Assembly: GCA_028023455.1 (NCBI GenBank)
Contig: JAQFVV010000205.1
Span: forward strand, 622,001 to 686,000
From: Epiperipatus broadwayi
Lineage: Eukaryota > Onychophora > Udeonychophora > Euonychophora > Peripatidae
Length of the DNA: 64,000 nt
Direction: 5' to 3'
The translations under genes and the position numbers were made by a program. Positions 35,855 through 46,664 of the stretch are shown in pieces (position 1 is the first letter of the stretch; every line of letters begins with the position of its first letter). The notes beneath the pieces are model-generated. The model saw nothing but the letters and a program-made list of their open reading frames with translations, did no database searches and was not told where the DNA came from.

Positions 35855-35935
35855 TTATTTCAGTTTTCCTCCAATGTTTTGACCATATTATATGGTCATT
35901 GTCAAGGATTGATTATTCTTATAATTAATAAATAT
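35855..35935 (-). repeat. Hairpin-bearing dispersed repeat (partner at 11,015-11,105)
   Basis: The same 19-nt palindrome tgaccatattatatggtca (35,880-35,898) lies between cagttttcctccaatgttt and tgtcaaggattgatt. The upstream ttttatttcag is also shared. Confidence 0.6.
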
Positions 35936-35959
35936 ACATATACTCTTAATCAATCGGTA

Positions 35960-37070
35960 AATTATAGATAAATCAAAATAATAGATAACTCGTTGATATA
36001 AAACTTAATATCGTCAAATCGATTTTTATTCAAATATGAAGCTTCCTAGGATGCCATTTTAAAAATTTATCACGTGATATGGAATATTCTACAGCTTTAT
36101 ACTCTCTCTAGCGGTTATGACTAGAAATAAACTCATGAACCAAATTATTATTTTTTTAATTTACACACACATGCACGCACAAACACACACACACACATAT
36201 ATATATATCAATTATACATGCTCTTATTTATCTCTTTACTAACTTATAAGCATTATCTACAATCAAATAAACAATTAGCTCATGTTTTCATATACAGAAA
36301 ATCAATAAAATTATTTTATTTTTTCTGTTTAAAAACTTTATTTTCGTGAACCCATATATATTCTAATACATTAAACACATGTTTCTGACATTTCAGCTAC
36401 TTTCTTGTAATCATTATCAAGGATTTACAAATATATGTATGTATTTTTTTTAACTTATAATGTAATAACATTTTTTTAACATCTACATATATTTTTTCCC
36501 ATTGTATAAATATTACTATTGTTATTATTTACTTCTCCCTATTATTTATTTTTTTAAACCAATTTTTTATTACATCTTACACAAATGTGTGAAACCTTTA
36601 CAATTCCTGTAATACCAACAATTTTTTTATATATTACATGTGTATAATGTATTGGAATATATATTAGTTCATGAAAATAAAAAGATTTTAAAAAGAAAAA
36701 GGAAGAAAACAATCTTATTGACTTTTTTTATATATGAAGGATTATAACCTATTTTTAAAGAGAAAACAAGTTTATAATTTATTAATAGTAATGATGATGG
36801 TTTTTTAAAAAAACTTTTAGAATTAGTAAAATCATTTTATATGTAAATTAAATATATATACATTTTTATTTTTTCATGAATTTATTTCTAGTTATGGCCA
36901 CTAGAGAGTGTATAAAGCTGTAGAATATTCCTTATCATGTGATAAATTTGAAAAATGGCACTTTGAGAACGTTTATATTAAAATAAAAATCGTTTTTGAT
37001 AATATTAAATTAAGTATATATTAATAAGTGGTCTATAATTTTGATTAATTTATAATTTAAGTGTATATTA
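35960..37070. mobile_element. ~1.1-kb element with ~190-bp terminal inverted repeats
   Basis: The left arm (35,960-36,145) and right arm (36,870-37,070) are inverted copies. Examples are atggaatattctacagcttt atac (36,080) against gtataaagctgtagaatatt cc (36,910), and gactagaaataaactcatga (36,120) against tcatgaatttatttctagtt (36,875). Inside are (CA)n/(TA)n at 36,165-36,210, a worn hairpin repeat at 36,390-36,450 and the dispersed repeat 36,480-36,645. There is no coding frame. Confidence 0.75.
36480..36645 (+). repeat. Dispersed repeat, partner at 18,180-18,335
   Basis: Direct copy of the repeat described at 18,180. Confidence 0.6.
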
Positions 37071-37137
37071 ATAAGTTATACTCCTTAAATTACACTCTAC
37101 AATGCAGTTTAACATATGATTTATTTTATTTCCTTTC

Positions 37138-37172
37138 TTACAGTTTCAACTGTCCAGCAGTCATCATCAGAG
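37138..37172 (-). ncRNA. CUGAUGA-stem-GAAAC hammerhead-like half motif
   Basis: On the minus strand, after ttgtagct, the sequence reads CTGATGA, T, GACTG, a CTGGA loop, CAGTT, then GAAACTG. The core boxes and a 5-bp stem II are intact, with one extra base before stem II. I see no downstream partner for stem I nearby. PLE2 carries the same motif at 44,101-44,131 and 47,094-47,126. Confidence 0.45.
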
Positions 37173-37882
37173 CTACAACATTTAAACATATACAATTAAT
37201 ATCTATCCATACATATACTAATATATATATACACATATATATACAAATATGCATATAAATACAAAAATAAATACATTCCAAAGACTCCAACTATGGACTG
37301 AAATATCTTTATAATCTAAAAACTTTTGTATCGACTTTAGTATCAATTCACGTCCGTTATTTTAAATTTTCAAGAACCTCTCAAACCATGCTTGAAACAT
37401 TTATTTACCGATATAATGATCATCACTTAAAATTGGCCATTTTAATTGGTAAAATATATCTTCTATTCGTAATTTTTCATATTACGCATCAATCAATGAT
37501 TAAAATAGTAACAACTTTATAATTTTACTTCCTCTTAATTTTTACTTTTAACAAATCTTACGTGTTTAAAAATAAAAATTAAGAGCACAAAAATTATAAA
37601 GTTTATCGTTAATAATATTTATTATGTGATTAATGTATATTATAAACACTAAAATAGATATATGCCTACCAGATTAATAACTTATAAAATCTGAATGCTA
37701 AGAATATGGTAAAATAAACGTTAAAAATAAATGAAAAGATTTTAAGAAATTAATTAATAATTTTAATTCAGTATATAGAAATGGAATCAAGAAACCAAAA
37801 AGATGGTAAAGATCTTGAATATGAATGTTATTCTACATCAATCATTTTTATATATAAATCATATATATGCTATATAATGCAT

Positions 37883-38150
37883 AGCATTGATAGCAAATCT
37901 CAAACGCTATAAATCTGAGCATTGTAATAGCAAATCTCAAAAAATTAAAAACGCTATAAACCTAAGCATTGTAATAGCAAATCTCAAAAAATTAAAAATG
38001 CTATAAATCCAAGCATTGTAATAGCAAATCTCAAAAAATCAAAAATGCTATAAATCAAGCATTGATAGTAAATCTCAAAAAAATATTAAAAAGTTCTTTA
38101 TAAATCTGAGTAATTTGTAATTAGTAAATCTCAAAAAATTCATAAAACAC
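37883..38150 (+). repeat. 47-bp minisatellite, about five copies
   Basis: The word tagcaaatctcaaa recurs at 37,891, 37,928, 37,975, 38,022 and 38,066 (tagtaaatct), with two exact 47-bp steps. Units contain aaaaattaaaaatgctataa atccaagcattgtaa. The last copies are diverged. Confidence 0.85.
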
Positions 38151-38166
38151 TATGGTAATCCAATTG

Positions 38167-38860
38167 GTACTGATTTAGATTGTGCTCACTGCTATTTTGA
38201 ATTCTAAGGACCAAACAAAACCACTGCTAACATATCCAAGTGATAAATGACATTGAATAATCTACACAGGATCATTTGGATATGTCAATGGTGGTTTTGG
38301 ATGATTCCTAGAATTTAAAATGACGGTGAGCATAGTATAATTACTAAAAGCTTATAACTTTTAACATATAAATTTTATTACAATAATGATGCCGTGAAGT
38401 GCTGAAGTATGCAGGTAGAAGGAAGAATGTTTTTGAAATACTGAAAGCTTATAACTTCTAAAATACAAATTTTATTACAACATATACCTATAACCAGATG
38501 TTGAAATAATGCATATTAATTTTATAATTAATCAAATTTTTTTTATCAGAAAGAAACTGTAGTGTTGCATGCTTCCTTTGTTACATGTAGTTAGAAAAAA
38601 AAATGGAGATAAGATGAAATAGGATTGGTCACATTTGATCTTCTGATGTGAATATTAGATCTACACTTGATCACTGGAGTTCCTTATGAAATTTGCACTT
38701 TATATTTTTATTATTGATGTAAATTGTGATTTTGTAATGAATGGTCATATTGCATCTATGTGTGGATCATTCGATGTCATTTATTGCTTGGATTTGTTAG
38801 TGGTAGTTTTGGGTGGTCCTTAGAATTCAAAATGACTGTGAGCACAGTCTAAATCAGTAC
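38167..38860 (+). mobile_element. ~0.69-kb element with ~100-bp terminal inverted repeats (copy 1)
   Basis: Left end gtactgatttagattgtgct cactgctattttgaattcta aggacc; right end ggtccttagaattcaaaatg actgtgagcacagtctaaat cagtac. The inverted match extends through cattgaat(a/g)atc. A second right-end-like segment at 38,270-38,340 makes the first 175 bp a small foldback of its own. The interior is non-coding and reappears inverted in copy 2. Confidence 0.8.
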
Positions 38861-40228
38861 TTAATGTTTAGTATCAAAAATAAATTGAAAACTAGATTAA
38901 AACTGCATTTAATAGGTAAAAATTTTAATATACCTACATACTGGTATGAAAAAAATCTAAAAACTTAAATTTAGAAATAAAGATGTTACGAATTGGAAGT
39001 TCCTGCCATGACATATTAATCTGATGATGTTTTCATCTGGTAATAATTATTCAAAGTTTCCATTTATGATGACATGCCATTTTAGAATCCTGACATGACT
39101 AATCCATGTCACATTTATATATATCACCAAGTTGTAAAACGTACTGACTGTGTGATTTTGTGCTATCAAATTAGAGATATATATTCATTATGGAAAAAGG
39201 AAAAACATATTATGACATTAAATAACACAGGTAGATATGAGTTTTTACTATATACTTTTTGTGAGTTTTTATTTTGGCACTTTGTATCATCATAAACACC
39301 CAGTGCATGTGAATATCAAATTTCAAATAAAATAAAAAAAGACACAAAGTTTTATCTCTTGCATCATTCGTCAGTAATACGTTTTTATATTTAAAAATAA
39401 TTTCATTTGCTAAAACTTTATATTTGGTTTTTTTTTTTAAAAATATTTAAAATATGAGGTCAAACTTACAATTTGCCTTTTTTTTTTAAAGTTAAAAAAA
39501 ACGTAAAGCTAAAACTTTGTTATAGCTCACCGTTTAAAAAAATGTTTCAGTGTTCATTTTTATATTTTTCCTTTTTTCATAATGAATATATCTCTCCATC
39601 ATCAGAAATAAGATTTTATTTTTTTTTAGATTTGAAGTTTGATATTATATGTGCTGGGTTTTTATGATAGCTCAAAATGCCATATTATGGTATTATGCTG
39701 GGAAGGAAAACATGGCTTTAATAGCACAAAGTGACATAAAAAAGGCACAAAAATATTAAAACCTCACAATGTGTTTTTTCATTTTACCATAATGAACATA
39801 TCTCTCCATTTTTTTTTAGATTTGAAATTTGGTATAACACATTGTATGATGTATTACTCTGGTGATGTATTATTCTAAGTTTGTGATTGTTTAAAATAAC
39901 ACCTCCACAAGATCTGCAGATAAATTTTAGCAATTAAGTTCATTTGCACATCCCTTGACATTCTTTCACACATATTGCAAATGTACAATAATATATCATA
40001 GGAGTAATATGTCATAGCAGGAATAATACCAAAGTACTGATTAATGAAAGAAACTATATACATAAAAATGAGAAAACCATTGAAATGTATTTTATATAAA
40101 AATATAAAAAGAAAACAAGAATGAAAATTTTAAAAAAAATGTAATTTATGTGATAAATTACTATTATCTTGTTTTGGAAATTAGAGATAAGCACATATAT
40201 TATTATTTCTTGTAGTAATTTTTCTGTA
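38861..40228. other. Spacer between inverted elements, with local duplications
   Basis: 39,188-39,385 is a direct copy of 40,938-41,123 (see there). 39,575-39,655 and 39,790-39,845 share cataatga(a)(t/c)atatctctcc ... ttttttagatttgaa(g/a)tttg, a ~210-bp local duplication. Small open frames here are not recognisable. Confidence 0.55.
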
Positions 40229-40935
40229 AATTATATGGTATTGATTTAGAATATGCTCATGACCATGTTAAATTCTAAGGACTCCCCAAAACTAACTACT
40301 GCTGACACATTCAAGGCATAAATGTCATTGAATAATACACATGTGGTTGTGATATGGCCATTCATTATAAAATTACAATTTACATCAATAATTAAAAAAA
40401 TAAAGTGCAAATTTCATAAGAACTTTCCATGATCAAGTGGAGATTGATATCTTACCACTATTTTTTTTTCTAACTACATGTAACAAAGTAAACATGCAAC
40501 ATCACAGTTTCTTTCTGGTAAAAAAAAAATTGGATTGATTATAAAATTAATATGCTTTATTTCAATATATTGTTATAGACATATATTGTAATAAAATTAA
40601 TATTTTAGAAAGTTATAAACTTTAGTATTTCAAAATTATAAGCTTGGTTAGATTGCACTTTTGCATTTTTTGGTAGATATTTCATATCATCAAAAACATC
40701 CTTCCCCCACTCCCACATACTTTGGTGCTTCACACTGTCATTAATGTAATAAAATTCATATTTTAGAAGTTATAAGCATTTAGTATTTAGAAATATGCTC
40801 ACTGCCATTTTTAATTCTAAGGATTGGCAAAAAACCACTTTTGACCCATCCAAGTGATCTGTGTGGATTATTTGATGTCATTTATTGCTTGGATATATCA
40901 GCAATGGTTTGGGGTGGTCCTTAGAATTCAAAATG
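40229..40935 (-). mobile_element. ~0.7-kb terminal-inverted-repeat element (copy 2, inverted)
   Basis: Its interior (ttcattataaaattacaatt tacatcaata ... tctaactacatgtaacaaag) is the reverse complement of the copy 1 interior (38,540-38,760). The ends carry the same inverted repeats (attgatttagaatatgctca near 40,232; ggtccttagaattcaaaatg at 40,916). A nested foldback again occupies one end (40,795-40,935). Confidence 0.8.
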
Positions 40936-40937
40936 GA

Positions 40938-41123
40938 AAATGGAAAAAATATATTATGATACTAAATAAAAATAGGTAGGTCTGAATTTTTAATATAATA
41001 TTTTCATTAGTTTTTATATCAGTAATTTGTGCTGTAATAAACACCCAGACCATGTAATACCAAATTTCAAATAAAATTAAAAAAACTCAAAGTTTACTCT
41101 CTCACATCATTTGTAATTAATAC
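40938..41123 (+). repeat. Direct repeat of 39,188-39,385
   Basis: Both contain tatggaaaaa...atattatga(c/t)a(t/c)taaata, aaacacccag, aatatcaaatttcaaataaa and cacatcatt(c/t)gt in the same order, about 1.75 kb apart. Confidence 0.7.
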
Positions 41124-41169
41124 GGATTGCATTTGTATCCCACAATGCATATATAATGAGGTTTATTAT

Positions 41170-42093
41170 TTGAAATGCCTAAATAAAATTAGAGAGAATG
41201 TAAGAGGTTTATGGTTATCTAGACAGTGTGTAAATGTGATAAAAGAGATGAAAAAGTGGTTTCAAAGTGTAGTTAGCTTAAAGAGAAAGTCAGGAGAAAT
41301 GGAGCAAAATGTAGTTGAGAAAAATAGGATAGAGTATGTTTTTAGTGGAGGAACAAGAGATATGAATGACAAAACAAGAGATATGAATGACAAAATAAGT
41401 AGTGCAGTGGAGATGGTTAGCCAAAGAACAAGTAAGATAGAGGAAGAGGTAAAGGAAGTAGAATCAAAATTAAAATTGTTAGAGATGAAGTATGAGCAGA
41501 TAAAGGAATTATTGATTAGTAATAATAAGGAAGAAGTAGATAAGAAAGTCCAGAAGGTGGAGGAAAATGTTATGGATGAAGTAGAGAAAATAAACTAAAA
41601 GACAATATTGATTGGAGATTTGCTAATAAGAGAATGTCGAGATATAATTGCAAGGGAAAATAGAAACAAGTATGTAAGAATATATCTGCCTAGAGCTAGA
41701 ATTAGAGATCTTACAGATAAAGTAAAGAAAGAAGGAAGTAGAGATGTGTATGTTATTGTAGGGACAAATAATTTGTGCCAAGCCATCAGAGAGAGAGAGA
41801 GAGAGTAATGGATGACATAGAATACTGATTAAGAATTTGAGTAAGATTAAAGGAAGAGTAAAAATAGTTGGCTTATTACCAAGAATTGATAATAGGTATA
41901 TGTTAGAGAGGGAATGTTCTATAAATGAGAGATTGAAAAAATTGTGTAAGAGAAATGTTATGTTTGTGGATGTGTGTGATTTTTTTTATTAATAAGAGGG
42001 AGTTATGTAGTAAAGATGCATTGCACTTAGCAAAAGAAGAAAGTGAAGTATTAGGAAATTTGTTTTATAAAGAATATAGTTTGGGAAACTTAT
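41170..42093 (+). pseudogene. LINE ORF1: coiled coil plus SGNH-esterase-like domain
   Basis: The first 142 codons are rich in Glu, Lys and Leu and strongly coiled-coil-like, with TRDMNDK repeated twice. An in-frame TAA at 41,596 separates them from ILIGDLLIRECRDII, which continues in the same frame to VYVIVGTNNL (about 41,750-41,780). After a frameshift, a DALHLAKEESEVLGNLFYK block follows at about 42,018-42,075. These match SGNH hydrolase blocks I (GDS), III (GxND) and V (DxxH), as found in ORF1 of CR1/L2-type LINEs. The nucleophile Ser of GDS is Leu here and the block III Asp is Asn, so the esterase is inactive even apart from the stops. Confidence 0.75.
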
Positions 42094-42309
42094 AAAGAGG
42101 GGTGGAGTTTTGAATTGCAATGTTATCAAAAATAAAATAAAAACATGGACGAGATGTAAGAATTAAGCAAAAAGTAACTGATTTAGATATAAATGTACAT
42201 GTGGAGAGGGGATGAGTCTGAAAACTTAATGGTAAGCAAATTATTTATAAATTTAATGGAGAAAAAAGAGTCAAAAGAATTTATAAAAGAATAGTTAGAA
42301 AATAAGAAA

Positions 42310-42900
42310 ATGTTAAAATTGGATATTTGAATATGCAAGATGGTAGAAGACCAGAAAATTGGCTGGAATTAAACAAATCAGTTAAAAATAAAGAGCTTCA
42401 GGTATTAGCAGTAGTGAAAACACATCTAATAGAATAAGAACATATATTGGAAGACTTGGTATGGCAGGATATAAATAAATAAAAAAGGGGTGGAGGTATA
42501 GGAGTTATGTCAAAAAAATATTTAAATACTGTTAAATGTCAAGAACATTTGTGGTTTGAGATAAGGTTAGAAAGATGAGACTGGATAGTGGCTATAGTGT
42601 ATATAGTGACTGGAAATAGTCAAACTATAATGGAGTGGATATGAATGTCTAGTTAAGGATATATAGAATTTCAGAAAAAAAAGGGAAGAGAATAATAGTT
42701 ATAGGGGATATGATGGGCATATTGAAGAAATTGATGATGTAGATAATAAGAATAGACAGCTTTTGAAGACTTGTCACAAATTTGAGCACTGGAAATTTAT
42801 CAAATATTAATGAGAGATAATACACATGGTCTAGAGAAATAATATATTTCACACAATAAATTATGTATTAGTAGGGAAAGAGGGAATGAATAAAGTATGA
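42310..42900 (+). pseudogene. LINE APE-type endonuclease domain, decayed
   Basis: Pieces in shifting frames read KIGYLNMQDGR (start of the APE fold), LAVVKTHL (the family's E/T-H block), GGGIGVMSKK, HLWFEIRLER.DWIVAIVYIV, IIVIGDMMG (GDxN block), and a TWSR...IDY-like end near 42,830. This is the domain order of apurinic endonuclease-like nucleases that nick target DNA for LINE integration. Stops and frameshifts occur about every 100-150 bp. Confidence 0.7.
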
Positions 42901-43339
42901 AAAATTAAAGTGTTTAATAATGAAGAAGAGAGAGTATGTAATAATGACAATAATTTTTTTATAATAGAAATGATTATTAATGTGATGAAAAATAGTCATA
43001 AATGTAGAAAGGATAATGAAACATGTGGATGGAGAATGAATAATAAGAATAAGTTAGAAGAATATAAAATAAAACTTGAAGAAACCATGGAAAAGTTGTT
43101 TGGGGAATGAATATAAAGACTGGTATGGTGAAGTGGAAAAACTGGCAAAAAAAGGTTTTAGGTAAGAATATTTAGAAGAATAAAAGTAATAGGAAAGTGA
43201 AAGTTAGTAAAAGTGTAAAAAAAAGAAAAAAGCAAGCAGAGAATATAAGTGTTGAAAAAAATGTTAATGTTAAATAGAAAAAATATTTTAAAAAAGAAAT
43301 TGGCTAAAACAGATAATTATAGAGAGAGAATAAAATTGA

Positions 43340-43994
43340 ATACTAAATTGTTGGAGGATATTAATAAGAGTGGAAGAGATGAGAGTAAAAATTTTTGGAA
43401 ATACCTTAAAAAAGGAATGTAGGAGAGAGAGCAAAATAGCATTACTAGATGATGAGGGAATACAATATAGCTCTAGAGAAAAATTAGAGACAATCTTAAA
43501 TAACTATGTAATAGATATAGAAAAGATGTTAGATGTGAAGGGCAGAGTGATAACTAACACGAAAGCTTATACTAATGGAAATATTAGGTTTAAAGAAAAT
43601 GAAGTGTATGAGGCAGGGAAGAAATTGAAAAGTGGAAATGCAAGAGGTTTGGATGCGTGGGCAGCAGAGGTGGTAATGAATTTAGAATATAGAGCAAAAT
43701 TAAACCTATTATCATGTTTTAATAAGATGACACAGAAGAGAGATTTTCCAGGTAGTTGGAATAATACAAGAATAAGGCTACTATTTAAAGTAAAAGGTAA
43801 GGATCATAGAAAGTTAAGCAATTATAGACTGATAGTGATAATGCCAGTGTTATATAAAAGTTTTTACATATATGGTGGTTGGAAGGGTCATAAAATGGAT
43901 GGAAGAAAATAATATATTGGGAGAAATGCAAAAAGATTTTTGATTGGATAGGTATATAGAAGATAATTTATTTGTAGTTACACAACTTATATAT
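43340..43994 (+). pseudogene. LINE reverse transcriptase, amino-terminal part
   Basis: An open frame of 180 codons (43,370-43,909) carries KSGNARGLDAWAAEVV, then LLSCFNKM...FPGSWNNTRIRLLFKVKGKDH and LSNYRLIVIMPVLYK, matching RT blocks 0-2 of non-LTR elements (usually GLD..P.E..., NYRPIS). After a frameshift it reads DNLFVVTQLIY up to the PLE2 insertion, and the same frame resumes after it at 47,176. The region 42,900-43,340 encodes the Lys-rich linker between APE and RT. Confidence 0.8.
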
Positions 43995-44068
43995 TTCACA
44001 TATAACACTTATCCATTTCTTCTTTCTCCCTCTATATTTTGCTTCTTTTTATATTTCACTATAAACTC

Positions 44069-44570
44069 ATCAACACAATAATTTTATTTATTATAACAGT
44101 TTCGACTGTACTAGCAGTCTTCGTCAGATCTACAACATAAAAAATTAGACAAATATTATATCAATACAATCAAAATTATTCTTCTTCATATTCTCATATA
44201 AAATTATAATAAAACAAAATAATATAAAGCAAAAACAACTCAATCCAAAACCTTTCAAACAAAATTTTCCCAAATCTTTTAGAAACCCAAAACATAAAAA
44301 CTAAATTATAAAAAATTAATAATAATAAAAAAATAATAAAAAATAATAAAAAATAAAAAAACAATAACAAAAAAATTAATAATAAAAATATAAAAATTTC
44401 TTTAAAATCATTTTTTAAGATTACAAGCAAATAAATGTATTAAACAATTCAAATTTTATCATCAAACCATTAAAAACAAAACCCTTAAAACCCATTAAAA
44501 CATTAATCTAAAAATTAATGCCAAAAATTATCATTTTTATCATAATTAATTACATATATATATATATATA
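44069..44570 (-). repeat. PLE2 left inverted arm
   Basis: Reverse complement of 46,665-47,165. From outside in: aactcatcaacac, aataattttatttattataa cagtttcgactg (hammerhead-like motif), an A-rich block, then cattaatctaaaaattaatg. A 78-codon hydrophobic frame on its minus strand is mirrored in the other arm simply because the arms are identical. Confidence 0.85.
44101..44131 (-). ncRNA. CUGACGA-stem-GAAAC hammerhead-like half motif (left arm)
   Basis: On the minus strand: CTGACGA, A, GACTG, CTAGTA loop, CAGTC, GAAACTG. The 5-bp stem II is perfect and both core boxes are intact. One extra A sits before stem II and no stem I partner is evident nearby. Confidence 0.45.
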
Positions 44571-45323
44571 GGTATGAAAAAAGTTCACCAGTATTTGTGC
44601 ATATGATGGAGACAGGGCATGATTTGGAGAAGGAAATGGTATTTATCTTATATCTAAAGACGCCATTCTATGGTGCGGTTTTCGCGCTAAAACACATAAA
44701 AATGCTGTTTCCATGGCCGACATGTTCGAACCCGTGAATTTTTATAAAACAACTTTTTTGTTGTGCTACAGAATGCAGGCCGCTATGTTGCGTCACAGTA
44801 CAGCATGTATGTCGCATCGCAGCAAATACATTTTACGAATTCGCACAGTTTATAAAATATTTACGGCTTGATGAAAGAGTTTGTATTTGAATTCGATGGA
44901 AATGTTATTTTCATTGGATTTTTTTATATTTTAAAGTATTGAAATGTTCAGATTTTTTAAAGTAATAATTCTAAGACTTTTTACAATGTACTGTATTGAA
45001 GTTTTAATTGGAAAAATGTTAAATATCTATGTTTTTAGTGAGTTGCAATTAGGTAACACTTCAAGTAACGTACTGTTCGTAACATTCCATGAGACAAAGA
45101 AGTAAAAAAGAGCGGTACCAAAAAAATATGCAGTAAGAAAAGTAAAAATATACACAATTTTTTGTAAATTTCATAAAAAGCAAATATTATAAACATGTTT
45201 AATAAACAAAGAAGACATTTATATGTGTTTGTTGTTGTTTAAAAAAGTTTGAGTTTCTTTATTTTGTCTGAGTATGGTTACGATTTTGAATTTTTTTATT
45301 TTAGCATTACAAACAACAGAACA

Positions 45324-45419
45324 CTAACCCTAAAACTAACTCTAAAACTAACCCTAAACCTAACCCTAAAACTAATCCTAAAGCTAACCCTAAAACTAAC
45401 TCTAAACCTAACTGTAACA
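45324..45419 (+). repeat. Telomere-like array, 12-bp period
   Basis: Eight units close to ctaaccctaaaa start every 12 bp from 45,324 (for example ctaactctaaaa, ctaaccctaaac, ctaatcctaaag). The complement is a TTTTAGGGTTAG dimer of the TTAGGG type. It lies inside PLE2, far from any chromosome end in this window. Confidence 0.9.
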
Positions 45420-45819
45420 ACTTTTATTTTTTATTGTCATTCTATTTGCAGTAAAAAATAGCCGTAATATCTCTTTGTCTGTAAAAAAAAAAAAAAGTAA
45501 AATGAAGACTAAAAAAATAAAAAATAGACTAAGAAATTTTACTTTTTATTATGATTATTATTTTTTAGTTAAACAACAACAACAAAAAAAGTCATAACAC
45601 AAGTAAAAAAATATCCAATAAAAAATTGATAAAAAAAAGCTGTAACACAAGTAAAAAAATATCCGATAGAAAATTGATAAAAAAAAGCCGTAACACAATT
45701 AAAAAACATACCATAGAAAAAACACAAATCAAATTGTAATTTGTTGATTTTATTTTACATTTATTATTATCATTTAAATTGTATATGTTAATAAAAAATA
45801 ATATTTATAAAAAACGATT

Positions 45820-46086
45820 TTGTTTTGTTTTTATTTTCGCATTACAAAAAAGCACAGCAAAATTATTATAATCAATGTCCCAGAAATGGTCCTATTTTAT
45901 AATTTTAGCATGCAAATGGCACCATCCAATGGCATCTTTATCTATAAGACAAGCACCAAGGAAAGTATAAAAATGATTAGTTTTGCAAATAGTAGAAGGG
46001 ACAGGAAGATAAGAGAATCATTGTTAATTAAGAGAATAAGGCCTAGTATTAATAGTGAAAAAGGGATAAGGACTTTGGTAGTGTGA
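45820..46086 (+). pseudogene. PLE2 endonuclease carboxy-terminus
   Basis: The frame's last 35 codons read RRDRKIRESLLIKRIRPSIN and then SEKGIRTLVV before a stop. This is the end of a GIY-YIG endonuclease, where the Glu in RES is the catalytic position and P-x-x-N closes the domain, as in PLEs. The GIY-YIG block itself is missing upstream, where sequence is unrelated AT-rich DNA, so only the last part of the polyprotein is present. It reads toward the right arm, as expected for a PLE 3' end. Confidence 0.7.
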
Positions 46087-46148
46087 AATTAAACAGTAGA
46101 AAAGTTTGGAATGATTTAAGTGAGGGGAAATGTAAAGCTTGATAGGGT

Positions 46149-46334
46149 AAAGAATTAAAATTTAGGGTAATTAAATAATAGAAGTGGTTAACAGAGGAAG
46201 CTAGGTGATGGGAAAAGAAAGGAAGTTGAGAAGTGGTTAATAAAGAATTAAAAGTTAGGGTAATTAAGTAATAGAAGTGGTTAATAGGGGAAGCTAGTTG
46301 ATGGGGAAAGAAAGAAAGTTGGGAAGTGGTTAAT
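46149..46334 (+). repeat. 93-bp tandem duplication in PLE2
   Basis: Two copies (46,149-46,241 and 46,242-46,334) starting aaagaattaaaa and ending aagtggttaat, about 90% alike. They are purine-rich on the plus strand and lie between the endonuclease stop and the right arm. Confidence 0.85.
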
Positions 46335-46664
46335 AAAAAAAGATGGAGGAAAGGTGAAAGTAGAAGGAAAGTTAAGCTAAAAATAGTTAAGTTTATATTG
46401 ATATTAAATGTTAAAAGATGGTAGTTAAATAAGTAAAGATAGTAGGAGTATTAGAGTATATCTGAGGAAGGGAATTGAGGGTGTGGTATGAAGGTATAAA
46501 ATGAAGTAAGTAGGGTATAAATGGGAGTGTAAAAAAGGGGGAAAGAATGATTTTAGTTTATTGTTTTTTAATTTTTAATATTTTGTTTTTTGATTTTTTA
46601 ATTTTTATTTTTAAGTTTATTTTTTAATTTTAATTTTTTGATTTTGGGTTTTTGGTCTTATACA

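Noticed and set aside
37883-38150. CRISPR-like regular repeats
   Set aside because: There are no distinct spacers; units are contiguous 47-bp minisatellite copies in a eukaryotic context.
45324-45419. A true chromosome end
   Set aside because: The array is short, internal, degenerate and inside a mobile element.
45249-45461. Frame encoding LTLKLTLNL repeats
   Set aside because: It is a translation of the telomere-like array, not a protein.
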